IMG/VR virus record: IMGVR_UViG_3300000230_000009
Coordinates: 1 to 45,909 of that record
DNA length: 45,909 bases
From: a virus
Reading direction: 5' to 3' (one strand)
Part shown: in pieces, positions 1 through 7,517 of the stretch
How the letters are laid out: every line of letters begins with the position of its first letter
Numbering within the stretch: position 1 is the stretch's first letter
The notes under the pieces: generated by a model
Told to the model about the DNA's origin: nothing
Seen by the model: the letters and a program-made list of their open reading frames with translations, nothing else
Databases searched by the model: none
Made by a program: the position numbers and the translations under genes

Positions 1-759
1 TACGCGGCTGCTTGGGCGACACCGACAGGCGGTGAGCCGTCCCGAACTTGGAGCGCTATACTAAATAGGTCATCAGCTCCGTTTGTCGCTGTCACTGATT
101 GTTTTTCCGCATACGAAGGGGGTTGGGGCAGCACTGGAACAGGAGGCGCTGGCGGGTTGTTGGCCCAAGCAACCACGGATGCGGCGGGCACATTGCGGGT
201 ATCTAGCGGCACAACCGCTACCGGACGATTCGCCATTGCCAGCAACCTGACTAGCACCATTAACAACAATAATAGTAGTATGTGGACGGGCGTGGGCGAA
301 CTCAATTTTCTTACTCGAATAAAATCAATCACGGCTTCCGATGCCACAAATTCATTCTACATTTTGGCGGGTCTGCACGACGGACAGGCAGCTGCCCCCG
401 TTGATGGCGTTTTTTTCCGAAATATCCACTCGGAAAACGCTGGGAATTGGGTGTGTGTCGCTGTTAGCGGCGGAACTGAAACCGCAGTAAATACCGCTGT
501 GGCGGCGTCTGGGGTATGGCAGGTGTTTGAGATACAAATTACCGCCGACGGTTCGACCGCGACAATGAAGATTGACGGGGTAACAGTAGCCACATTTACC
601 ACAGACGTCGGACACAACATCCCGCAGGGAAGTTCACGTGCTTTTACGTATTCTGTAGGCGCCAGAAAAACCGCTGGAACAGCAAATACGATTATGCTGG
701 AAATTGATTACGCGGCAGTCAGATGGGATTGGAATATAACAAGGAATTTACAGCCATGA
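1..759 (+). CDS. Tail fibre / receptor-binding protein, C-terminal part (5' end outside window)
   Basis: The frame is open from the first base, so only the last 252 residues are seen; the TTG at 157 is not a credible start. The sequence is rich in Ala, Gly, Thr, Ser and Asn with alternating hydrophobic strands, and ends in an all-beta segment containing FEIQITADG, TMKIDGV and MLEIDYAAVRWDW. That pattern is typical of concanavalin-A-like or other beta-sandwich tips of phage fibres, so a role in host-surface binding is likely but inferred. The gene is clearly richer in G+C than the rest of the window, and the change falls at its stop codon, which suggests a recently exchanged adhesin module. 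Its TGA overlaps the ATG of the next gene (ATGA). Confidence 0.6.
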   Translation, partial: YAAAWATPTGGEPSRTWSAILNRSSAPFVAVTDCFSAYEGGWGSTGTGGAGGLLAQATTDAAGTLRVSSGTTATGRFAIASNLTSTINNNNSSMWTGVGELNFLTRIKSITASDATNSFYILAGLHDGQAAAPVDGVFFRNIHSENAGNWVCVAVSGGTETAVNTAVAASGVWQVFEIQITADGSTATMKIDGVTVATFTTDVGHNIPQGSSRAFTYSVGARKTAGTANTIMLEIDYAAVRWDWNITRNLQP

Positions 760-908
760 AAACGCAAACTATTTATAGAGTAGTGTACGAGACAGGTCAC
801 CATGATATGTCTATATATGATGATGCGAAATTGTGGAGAGACACAAATGCAATTAATGGTGAAATAATTGAAATCTTGATAGAAATTGAAGAAAACAATG
901 TAGTATAA
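756..908 (+). CDS. Small protein of 50 residues, unknown function
   Basis: I chose the ATG at 756 because it overlaps the stop of the fibre gene in an ATGA arrangement and has AAGGA about ten bases upstream; an in-frame ATG at 723 would add 11 residues inside the fibre gene. The product begins MKTQTIYRVVYETGHHDMS and ends in an acidic helix with IIEILIEIEENN. It has no membrane segment and no motif I recognise. Composition has already returned to the AT-rich norm. It is probably translationally coupled to the fibre gene and could be a small accessory or chaperone-like protein, but nothing shows this directly. Confidence 0.6.
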   Translation: MKTQTIYRVVYETGHHDMSIYDDAKLWRDTNAINGEIIEILIEIEENNVV

Positions 909-913
909 ATAAT

Positions 914-1273
914 ATGGAAAAAGAAACTAATAACTTTAAACATTGTTTTGAGCATGAAACACGTATAATCAAGGTGGAACATGAAATGCAAGCATTTATA
1001 GAAACAAATAACATAAAAAATCAATCTATGGAAGACACCATTTCTCAATTGCATAGTGAATATCAGAATGTGCAATCTATACTAGAGACGTTGGGTAATA
1101 GTGTACAACGCATTGAATTTGTTTTAACTGGGACGATGGGAACAGATGGATTTATTAAAGACTATGCGGAGACAAAAAAAACTGTGAATTTTTTAAATAA
1201 AGCCGTGTGGTTTGTTACTGTTTTACCAGCAGTGTTGGCTGGCATAGGAGTGGTATTACAATACTTTAAATAA
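914..1273 (+). CDS. Tail-anchored membrane protein with N-terminal coiled coil (lysis-cassette candidate)
   Basis: The 119-residue product has a polar, heptad-like helical N-terminus (about residues 1-75, including EDTISQLHSEYQNVQSILET) and one C-terminal transmembrane segment around residues 95-117 (AVWFVTVLPAVLAGIGVVLQ). There is no signal peptide, so the helical part should face the cytoplasm. It begins five bases after the preceding gene and ends three bases before another membrane-protein gene, followed by a lipoprotein. A position after a tail-fibre gene is a common site for phage lysis genes, so it may be a holin partner or spanin-like part, but no family match is certain. Confidence 0.6.
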   Translation: MEKETNNFKHCFEHETRIIKVEHEMQAFIETNNIKNQSMEDTISQLHSEYQNVQSILETLGNSVQRIEFVLTGTMGTDGFIKDYAETKKTVNFLNKAVWFVTVLPAVLAGIGVVLQYFK

Positions 1274-1276
1274 CAT

Positions 1277-1636
1277 ATGACCGAGATTTTAATTACATGG
1301 TTACTTTGGTTTGAAACTTCATCGTATATTACACTGGCCACATGGGCAATACAATCATTATATATACATAATAATTACTATCCAGTAAAAATAAAAATCG
1401 CAAATTATGGTATAATACTAATATGTATTTCTCACGCTATCTTAAATTGGGAATATACATTGTATGAAACTGGATTCACTAACACGGTTGACGCATTATG
1501 GTGTGTAGTTAATATATCAACGGCAACGTTACTAGGATATTACAAATCTATGACGGAAGCAGCAAGTATCAAGTCAATTTTAATAATAGATAAAAAAACT
1601 ATATTTAATTCAAACAAAACTAAAAATTCTAACTAA
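1277..1636 (+). CDS. Multi-pass membrane protein, holin candidate
   Basis: The 119-residue protein has three likely transmembrane segments, at about residues 3-29, 38-60 and 72-91, followed by a short polar tail ending in KTIFNSNKTKNSN. Small size, three membrane passes and the position between a tail-anchored helical protein and a lipoprotein fit a class I holin, but no family signature is recognisable. The start lies three bases after the previous stop, with no good Shine-Dalgarno sequence, so translation is probably coupled. No endolysin with a familiar muralytic domain is found in this cassette. It could also be a superinfection-exclusion or other inner-membrane protein. Confidence 0.5.
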   Translation: MTEILITWLLWFETSSYITLATWAIQSLYIHNNYYPVKIKIANYGIILICISHAILNWEYTLYETGFTNTVDALWCVVNISTATLLGYYKSMTEAASIKSILIIDKKTIFNSNKTKNSN

Positions 1637-1670
1637 TTATAAAACCACAATTCATAACTAGAAAGATTTT

Positions 1671-2057
1671 ATGGTTAAAAAATTATTGAACAGACTGCTA
1701 TTATTTTTCATATTGACGGTGTTAATTTCGGCATGTGCAACTGTTCCGACACAAGACATAGATATACAGACTGGAAAAAATGCATGTACCATAGAAGCAA
1801 TCCAGATGCACTTGGCACTTAAACAGCGTGGTCTGGAATCGCATGTATTATCGATGTGGTGGTTTAAGGAAAATATGGGACATTCGGTTACTGTATATTT
1901 TTATCCACCTGGAGTAAACCAATTATTTGTATGGGACGCTGGAACCGGATCAACTCGCATTCGTGCATATGTTAATAACCCACAACAAATTGCAAGAGAA
2001 TGGACAAAAATTTATTTTCCTGGTAGAATGGTGTTTGATGCTATTTTTGAAGAATGA
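1671..2057 (+). CDS. Lipoprotein with transglutaminase-like Cys-His-Asp pattern
   Basis: The 128-residue product starts with a type II signal peptide (MVKKLLNRLL, hydrophobic core) and a lipobox LISAC, so Cys22 should be lipidated after cleavage; the next residue, Ala, is compatible with outer-membrane sorting. The mature part has Cys39 at the start of a helix (NACTIEAIQM), His71 in GHSVTVYF and Asp89 in VWDAGTG. That order and spacing resemble the catalytic Cys-His-Asp of transglutaminase-like or papain-like folds. This is my reading of the pattern, not a confirmed match. Placed after two small membrane proteins, it may act in the envelope during lysis or as a surface-exclusion protein. A promoter for the next gene starts just after its stop. 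Confidence 0.65.
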   Translation: MVKKLLNRLLLFFILTVLISACATVPTQDIDIQTGKNACTIEAIQMHLALKQRGLESHVLSMWWFKENMGHSVTVYFYPPGVNQLFVWDAGTGSTRIRAYVNNPQQIAREWTKIYFPGRMVFDAIFEE

Positions 2058-2066
2058 ATTAAAAAA

Positions 2067-2094
2067 TTGACATTTTTATTTTTTTGTGCATAAT
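2067..2094 (+). promoter_or_regulatory. Sigma70-like promoter for hsp20
   Basis: TTGACA (2067-2072), a 16-base spacer and CATAAT (2089-2094) lie upstream of the heat-shock gene, with a leader of about 100 bases and a strong AAGGAGA ribosome site before its ATG. This differs from the CTATTTAT-type elements found elsewhere in the window, so the host polymerase could read hsp20 early or constitutively. Confidence 0.6.
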
Positions 2095-2205
2095 TATTTT
2101 TAGAATAATCTAACAGATATTCGTAATATGATTGCGTGAGCGACATTTTAATTAAAAATAAACATGTTGACCTAATAGGCAACAAAAACAAAAGGAGACA
2201 ATAGT

Positions 2206-2682
2206 ATGAACTATCTATATAGTTACAGTTTGCCAGTGAATAGAAAAAATGTTTTATCTACATTTGAGAGTGCGTTTGATAAAATTTTTAATGACGCCTT
2301 TCCTGACCTGGGAAAAACATTTGGTGTATCAACCTTCAAAAATCAAGCATATCCCAGAGTAGATATTGTTGATTATCATAATCGTGTGGAGTTAGACGCG
2401 GCGATCCCTGGTTGGAATAAAACGGATATTAGTGTAGAATATGCTAATAGCATCCTGACAATTTCAGGAGAAAAGAAACCCGATAGCGAAGTCGATACAA
2501 CTGCATCGTATATTGTTCGTGAATTGAAACGTTCGTCATTCTCACGTAGTTTCAGTGTGGACTCGACAACATTTGATACGTCTGATATTAAAGCAGTATT
2601 CAAAGATGGTCTGTTGAAACTTACATTGAAAAAAATTGTTGAAGATAAAACACCGGAAAATAAGAAAATTGCTATTGAATAA
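2206..2682 (+). CDS. hsp20: Small heat-shock protein, Hsp20/alpha-crystallin family
   Basis: The 158-residue protein has the layout of the family: a variable N-terminus (1-45), an alpha-crystallin domain at about 46-145 (PRVDIVDYHNRVELDAAIPG, then ISVEYANSILTISGEKK, then FSRSFSVDS and AVFKDGLLKLTLKK), and a short tail. The GLLKLTLKK strand is the family hallmark. Such proteins are ATP-independent holdases that bind unfolding proteins as oligomers. They are frequent in T4-like phages of aquatic bacteria, where a role in protecting or assembling phage proteins is proposed but not proven. The gene has a good Shine-Dalgarno site (AAGGAGA), its own sigma70-like promoter and its own terminator, so it forms a single-gene unit. 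Confidence 0.93.
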   Translation: MNYLYSYSLPVNRKNVLSTFESAFDKIFNDAFPDLGKTFGVSTFKNQAYPRVDIVDYHNRVELDAAIPGWNKTDISVEYANSILTISGEKKPDSEVDTTASYIVRELKRSSFSRSFSVDSTTFDTSDIKAVFKDGLLKLTLKKIVEDKTPENKKIAIE

Positions 2683-2700
2683 ATAATAATTTCTTATTGT

Positions 2701-2731
2701 AAAAGGCCACCAATTAGCGGTGGCCTTTTTT
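2701..2731 (+). terminator. Rho-independent terminator after hsp20
   Basis: GGCCACC (2705-2711) pairs with GGTGGCC (2719-2725) around a seven-base loop. The stem is flanked by AAAA on the left and six T on the right, giving a strong stem plus U-tract that may work in both directions. Confidence 0.9.
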
Positions 2732-2787
2732 ATTTATCATGACCGCTGAATTTTTGATAAATGTAACATTGTATTTTTATATTTTTA

Positions 2788-2796
2788 CTATATATT
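2788..2796 (+). promoter_or_regulatory. Candidate late promoter element CTATATATT
   Basis: The element lies five bases before the ATG at 2801, with no Shine-Dalgarno sequence between. It belongs to the recurring CTAT(T/A)TAT(A/T) family of this window. Confidence 0.45.
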
Positions 2797-2800
2797 AACT

Positions 2801-3859
2801 ATGAAGCATAAACTTTTATTTATTACCAAAAAACGTTCTACTGAATATGGATATTTAATGTCGTCTGGGTTATTAAATTCAGCACGTATGGTAATTGACG
2901 CATTAAAAAAGAAATATAAATGTGAATGTACGTTGGTTGATGTTATTGATGGAAATTGCATAGAACGTGAGATATGCAAATATGAACCAACCGTGGTAAT
3001 TTTAGAAGCAATTTGGTGTCCGCCGTATAAACTCAACGAACTTGCAAATAAATACCCTGATATAAAATTCACGGTTAGGAATCACAGCAATCCAACATTT
3101 TTAGCAGGAGAAGGTATGGCGTTGACATGGATAAATGAATATGCATATATATCTAATTATAGATTGTCGGCAAATTCGGTGGAGGCAGTTAGTGATTTTA
3201 ATGGAATTGGCATAAAATGTTTATATGCACCAAACATTTATTCTGACTTATTGAATGAAACACCGCATGGGTTTTCATTAACTGATTTTATCTATGATTT
3301 ATTTTGTAAAAACAATAAATATATTAAAAAAGAAACGCTTGATATAGCATGTTTTGGTGCAATTCGGCCATTAAAAAACCAATTATTGCAAGCGATGGTG
3401 TCGATAAAATTTGCGAATGATTATAAAAAGAAACTGCGTTTTCATATTAATGTTGGTCGGATTGAAATGTCTGGAAATAATTTTTTAAAAAATATACGAG
3501 CCATATTTGCTGACAGTATGCATGAATTGATTGAACATGATTGGGTAGAACATGCTGATTTTTTAAAATTAATTAAAACGATTGATCTCGGATTACAATG
3601 TTCATTAAGTGAAACTTTTAATATTGTTTTTGCTGATTTTGTTGCAGCCGGTGTTCCATGTGTTGGTAGTCCAGAAATAAAATGGTCACCGAAATATATG
3701 CAAGCAAATCCCACATGCGGTTCGGATATTTATGAAAAAATGGAGTATTTATTATTTAAAAAAAATAGAAGACGTTCCATTAAAGATTGCATTAATAATC
3801 TTATCAAACATAATAATAATGCGTTGAGCGCATGGAAAAAATTCTTAAAAACTATTTAA
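2801..3859 (+). CDS. Glycosyltransferase-like protein (GT-B fold, GT4-like)
   Basis: The 352-residue protein has a Rossmann-like N-terminal half (LLFITKKRSTEYGY..., then VVILEAIWCPP) and a C-terminal half with SLSETFNIVFADFVAAGVPCVGSPE at about 267-292. The ETFNIVFAD segment matches the nucleotide-sugar-binding E-x7-E region of GT4-like enzymes, although the second acidic residue is Asp, and the GVP-V/I-GS turn is also typical. Residues around 186-190 (GAIRPLKNQ) fit the loop at the start of the second domain. Phage enzymes of this type often modify phage DNA or virion or host surface glycans; the substrate cannot be told here. The gene lies alone between the hsp20 terminator and a membrane-protein gene and has its own promoter-like element. 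Confidence 0.7.
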   Translation: MKHKLLFITKKRSTEYGYLMSSGLLNSARMVIDALKKKYKCECTLVDVIDGNCIEREICKYEPTVVILEAIWCPPYKLNELANKYPDIKFTVRNHSNPTFLAGEGMALTWINEYAYISNYRLSANSVEAVSDFNGIGIKCLYAPNIYSDLLNETPHGFSLTDFIYDLFCKNNKYIKKETLDIACFGAIRPLKNQLLQAMVSIKFANDYKKKLRFHINVGRIEMSGNNFLKNIRAIFADSMHELIEHDWVEHADFLKLIKTIDLGLQCSLSETFNIVFADFVAAGVPCVGSPEIKWSPKYMQANPTCGSDIYEKMEYLLFKKNRRRSIKDCINNLIKHNNNALSAWKKFLKTI

Positions 3860-3920
3860 ATATCACCTAGAATAAAATTCTTGTATATTTAGCGGATTGT
3901 AACACAATAGATAAAAATTA

Positions 3921-3929
3921 CTATTTATA
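3921..3929 (+). promoter_or_regulatory. Candidate late promoter element CTATTTATA
   Basis: The element lies four bases before the ATG at 3933, with no Shine-Dalgarno sequence. The same word recurs at 29357 and, with a final T, at 25165, 33805 and 44420. Confidence 0.5.
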
Positions 3930-3932
3930 ACC

Positions 3933-5261
3933 ATGTTTAAATTTATTGTATTTATCAGTGCTATAGCAACTGCATTTGTTTCTGGATTTTTCTCTGTTAG
4001 AGGTATCTCATTATTATTTGCTGGTGCGGTTATGGAAACAGGAGTTATGGCTGCAACGCTTGAAGTTTCAAAACTCGTATGCACGTCTTTTTTATATCGT
4101 TATTGGAATAAAATACCGACATTATTAAAATGTTATTTAGTTAGTGCGGTAATATTACTAATGGGTATAACGAGTTTGGGTATATATGGGTTTTTGACGA
4201 GTGCATATCAACTATCAGCATCTACGTTTGGAAAATACTCATCAGAGGTTGCGATATTAGAAAGTCAACGTGTATTTTATAACCGTGAATTAGAATCCAT
4301 TCAGGGTCGTATAAATTCTATAATAGAAGCAAGAACGCTGCAAGAGGAGAGTATTAATCGTGCGATAGTATCATCTAGTGAGAAGAACAGTAAAACCAGT
4401 GCTGTATCTGCTCGAAAAATACAAGAGAATGCGATGAAGATGATCGATAGTGGAACAGAAGATTTAAAACGGGCACAGTCAAAAGCAGAAGAGGTATTGC
4501 ATAAAATAAGTGAATTGGATTTAAAGATGCTTGAATTAAAAACGCATTCCGAACAGTCTAAAGATATACTTACGTTTAAATTTGTAGCAGATGCGATTGG
4601 ATGGAAATTAGAAGATGTGGTTAAATGGTTTATATTTATTATAATTATTGTATTTGATCCATTGGCCGTAGGGCTTATTCTTGCATATAATTTAATATCA
4701 GTCGGAAGTATAACAAAAAATGAAAACATTGTAATTAAAATTGATAAAAATATTATATCTGGAAATACACATACCGACAATGGATATGAAAATTCACTGG
4801 CAGTAAAAACTGATATTGTTCAAGAAAACACTAAAAAATCAGAAATTATAAATAACAATGGAATAAAGGTAACCCCCATAGAAACAACCGAAGCTTATGT
4901 AGATTCACATATAGAACAAAACGAAGAGGTAAAATTAGAAACTAATACTGAAAATATAGGCAGTGAACCAATTCCTGATACCATTAAGGTATATGGTGAG
5001 ACAAAGGGGTACACTGATAAACATCGGTATTCATCATCATTTGATGAAATTATAAATCAAACGGATAAATATATTGATACAATCGGTGATACAGGTGCAT
5101 TGAATATTACTGACTATATACAAACAATGTCTGAAGATTTACGGGAGGGTATGACGGATCAGGAATTATATAATAAAATACAAAAAGAGATTGATGATAG
5201 CCGTCGGAATAACGTTAAAAATATATCATTAAATATCAATTCAAATAATGAAATTTTATAA
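3933..5261 (+). CDS. Membrane protein with coiled coil and long acidic cytoplasmic tail, unknown function
   Basis: The 442-residue product has hydrophobic segments at about 2-22, 24-46 and 66-92, a long heptad-rich region at about 98-210 (for example LESIQGRINSIIEARTLQEE), another transmembrane segment at about 228-252 (WFIFIIIIVFDPLAVGLILA), and a polar, probably disordered tail of nearly 190 residues. The layout suggests an inner-membrane protein with a helical hairpin domain between membrane passes. I recognise no named family. The gene starts four bases after a CTATTTATA element and lacks a Shine-Dalgarno site. It may remodel the host membrane or anchor a phage complex, but this is a guess. 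Confidence 0.75.
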   Translation: MFKFIVFISAIATAFVSGFFSVRGISLLFAGAVMETGVMAATLEVSKLVCTSFLYRYWNKIPTLLKCYLVSAVILLMGITSLGIYGFLTSAYQLSASTFGKYSSEVAILESQRVFYNRELESIQGRINSIIEARTLQEESINRAIVSSSEKNSKTSAVSARKIQENAMKMIDSGTEDLKRAQSKAEEVLHKISELDLKMLELKTHSEQSKDILTFKFVADAIGWKLEDVVKWFIFIIIIVFDPLAVGLILAYNLISVGSITKNENIVIKIDKNIISGNTHTDNGYENSLAVKTDIVQENTKKSEIINNNGIKVTPIETTEAYVDSHIEQNEEVKLETNTENIGSEPIPDTIKVYGETKGYTDKHRYSSSFDEIINQTDKYIDTIGDTGALNITDYIQTMSEDLREGMTDQELYNKIQKEIDDSRRNNVKNISLNINSNNEIL

Positions 5262-5306
5262 ACAATAAAACTTGCATAAATTCGCATGATGCTATATCAT
5301 ATATAA

Positions 5307-5939
5307 ATGATTCAAATTATAAGAAATAAAAATGAGTTGCGAAAACCAAATCAAACTATTACCGATATTGACGAAGGTAATGAATTGTGTGCAAAATTAT
5401 ATTCTATATTAGTTGAGTCAAAAAAAACCGATTATTTTGCATTGTCGGCACCCCAGATTGGTATCAAAAAACGGGCATGTGTCGTGTGTGTTGACACCCC
5501 TGTATTTCTAATAAATCCGCGCTATATACCAGCGAAATCAACGGATGAACGCATATTATATCGTGAAAAATCTCTATCATTTGACGATGTGGTTTTCACA
5601 CAACGTCATGAAAATATAATTGTTACTTCTGATGCATTTGCAAATGACATTGAATATGGTCCTATAGAAACGGACAGAACGAAGTGGACAAAAAATTCAT
5701 ATTGGAATGATATGGGTATAGCAAAATCTGTATATATCCAACACATGATTCATTTATTGAATAATGAATTTTACACAGATGAAAAATTTTTATATATACG
5801 ACCACCGATTAGAAATACTCAACCTAAAATTGGCAGAAATGAATACGTGACAATCTCAAATACAACTACAAATGAGTCTAAAACAATCAAATATAAATTC
5901 GCAAAAGAACTTATACAAAACGGATGGATTATTACATGA
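5307..5939 (+). CDS. def-like: Peptide deformylase homologue with degenerate active site
   Basis: The 210-residue protein shows the deformylase layout: ALSAPQIGI at 45-53 matches motif 1 (GLSAPQIG), EKSLS at 87-91 sits where motif 2 (EGCLS) is expected, and QHMIHL at 145-150 sits where motif 3 (QHExDHL) is expected. Deformylases remove the formyl group from nascent proteins and bind a metal through the motif 2 Cys and the two His of HExxH. Here the Cys is Ser, the catalytic Glu is missing and the spacing between the two His is one residue short. As written, the protein should not be a normal deformylase. It may have a binding role or unusual metal chemistry. It overlaps the next gene by ATGA, so the two form a pair. 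Confidence 0.8.
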   Translation: MIQIIRNKNELRKPNQTITDIDEGNELCAKLYSILVESKKTDYFALSAPQIGIKKRACVVCVDTPVFLINPRYIPAKSTDERILYREKSLSFDDVVFTQRHENIIVTSDAFANDIEYGPIETDRTKWTKNSYWNDMGIAKSVYIQHMIHLLNNEFYTDEKFLYIRPPIRNTQPKIGRNEYVTISNTTTNESKTIKYKFAKELIQNGWIIT

Positions 5940-6958
5940 AACGCGCTTTAACGTATGATGATGTTCAGATTATTCCAAAATATTCTGAAGTAAAAAGTCG
6001 ATTGGAATGTAAATTAAATACAAGATTTACAAAAAATAAGTATATAAATATACCAATCATTGCTTCGCCAATGGACACAATATGTGGCAGTGACATGGCA
6101 AACACATTGCGACATCTTGGTGGTGTAGGTATTTTGCATCGTTTTTGTTCTATATCAGAACAGTGTTCATATATTGATAAACAAACATCGTGTTTTCATG
6201 TAGCTGCTGTTGGTGTAACGGGTGATTGGTGGGAACGCAGTGTTGAATTAATTAATCATGGATGTGACGTTTTATTATTAGATGTTGCACATGGTAATCA
6301 TATAAATGTAAAAAATGCAATAAATAAAATAAAGAGTGTATATTCTAATATTGAAGTAATTGCTGGTAATGTTTGTACTTATGAAGGTGCAAAGAATTTA
6401 TGTGAATGGGGTGTTGATTGTGTTAGGGCTAATATAGGAAACGGTGCGATGTGTACTACACGTATAAATACTGGTGTGGGTATTCCGTCAATAACATCTA
6501 TTTTAGATTGTGTTAGGGCGTGTGATGCATTTGATGTTCCTGTGATTGCCGATGGTGGAATACGATACCCGGGCGACATTGCTAAAGCACTGGCATGTGG
6601 TGCCGACTCAGTTATGCTTGGTTCTTTACTTTCAGGGACATATGAAACACCGGGCGAAATCCAGAAAATTGGTATATGGCCAAACGAAACATTATATAAG
6701 AAATATCGAGGAAGTGCATCACTTGATATGAAACTTGATAATGGTTACTCCAAACAAAATGTAGAGGGTGTAAGCAAACTTGTTCAATATAAAGGATATG
6801 TTAAACATATTATTGACGATATACTAGATGGTATCAGATCATCCATGAGCTACGTTGGAGTCACGAATTTAACTGAATTTAGAATAAATGCGGAACTAAT
6901 TGAAGTGACGCATTCTGGTATTATTGAAGCGTCTCCACATGGTTTGGAAAAAAAATAA
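5936..6958 (+). CDS. guaC-like: IMP dehydrogenase/GMP reductase family enzyme, GMP-reductase-like
   Basis: With the ATG at 5936, which overlaps the previous stop as ATGA, the protein is 340 residues, the length of GMP reductase and shorter than CBS-containing IMP dehydrogenases. A second in-frame ATG at 5924 would add four residues. The TIM-barrel signatures are clear: IIASPMDT, LLLDVAHG near 113-120, the catalytic loop with Cys173 in AMCTTRINTGVGIP, then VIADGGIR and the phosphate-binding ADSVMLGS. The C-terminal DILDGIRSSMSYVGVTNL is closer to GMP reductase than to IMP dehydrogenase, and the Arg of the IMPDH flap (EGRV) is absent (VEGVSK). The likely reaction is NADPH-dependent GMP to IMP, feeding purine balance during phage replication. 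IMP dehydrogenase activity cannot be excluded. Confidence 0.85.
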   Translation: MKRALTYDDVQIIPKYSEVKSRLECKLNTRFTKNKYINIPIIASPMDTICGSDMANTLRHLGGVGILHRFCSISEQCSYIDKQTSCFHVAAVGVTGDWWERSVELINHGCDVLLLDVAHGNHINVKNAINKIKSVYSNIEVIAGNVCTYEGAKNLCEWGVDCVRANIGNGAMCTTRINTGVGIPSITSILDCVRACDAFDVPVIADGGIRYPGDIAKALACGADSVMLGSLLSGTYETPGEIQKIGIWPNETLYKKYRGSASLDMKLDNGYSKQNVEGVSKLVQYKGYVKHIIDDILDGIRSSMSYVGVTNLTEFRINAELIEVTHSGIIEASPHGLEKK

Positions 6959-7019
6959 TTTAAATCATTGTTTAAATACTTTTAATTATATTTACTAGTA
7001 ATGGAGAAAAAATAAGTTT

Positions 7020-7142
7020 ATGGATGATATATTTTATGAATTGATTGATTTGTTGGAGTATGCGGTTGACGAACATGCTTGGTCTTCTGTCGAGGAAGCA
7101 CTGGTATTACTACAAGAGCATCAAATGAGTTTTAATGAGTGA
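7020..7142 (+). CDS. Small acidic protein, 40 residues, unknown
   Basis: The ATG at 7020 has GGAGA about 13 bases upstream. The frame runs 40 codons to TGA and encodes an acidic, probably helical peptide (MDDIFYELIDLLEY..., ending EHQMSFNE). It lies in line with the following two small genes, and the 7166 gene starts 23 bases later behind its own AAAGG. The mix of acidic residues and hydrophobic heptads is protein-like rather than random AT-rich translation. No family is recognised. Confidence 0.55.
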   Translation: MDDIFYELIDLLEYAVDEHAWSSVEEALVLLQEHQMSFNE

Positions 7143-7165
7143 GTAAATGAATTAAAAGGTTTTAT

Positions 7166-7486
7166 ATGGAAATACTGTTGTATAGTTTGTTGGTTATAAA
7201 TATATGTCTTGGATATATTATATATAATGTATATAATAAATACATGCTTGTACACAAAATAAATACGTTTAATGCAATGTTTATTGAACATGTGGATGCC
7301 GAAATAAACAAATTATATATTAAGTTGAAGCAAGTTGACCGGGCAGGTTGGTTTGAACATGATGATGATGTTGGTTTTGTATTCACCGAACTGTTGCGGT
7401 TGATTAAAGAAAATGCGTCAAAAATTGAAAACTATAATACAGAATTAAAAAATTATTTGGAAAAAAATGTTTCAGTTCAAGAGTGA
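7166..7486 (+). CDS. Small protein with N-terminal membrane anchor, unknown
   Basis: The 106-residue product begins with a hydrophobic helix at about 2-22 (EILLYSLLVINICLGYIIY), followed by a soluble helical part with the sequence WFEHDDDVGFVFTELLRLI and a coiled-coil-like end. This suggests an inner-membrane anchored protein with its C-terminal part in the cytoplasm. AAAGG lies upstream of the ATG at a workable distance. The gene sits just before the late sigma factor gene and is probably co-transcribed with it. I do not recognise a function. Confidence 0.65.
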   Translation: MEILLYSLLVINICLGYIIYNVYNKYMLVHKINTFNAMFIEHVDAEINKLYIKLKQVDRAGWFEHDDDVGFVFTELLRLIKENASKIENYNTELKNYLEKNVSVQE

Positions 7487-7517
7487 ATTGGATGTGTGTA
7501 AATGACTGGAGAATAAA

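Noticed and set aside
157-759. Fibre gene starting inside the window at 157
   Set aside because: The frame is open back to base 1 with fibre-like composition, and 157 is a TTG without a ribosome site.
5924-5935. Start of the GMP-reductase-like gene at 5924
   Set aside because: The ATG at 5936 forms the ATGA overlap used by other coupled genes here; the earlier ATG adds only four residues (MDYY) with no support.
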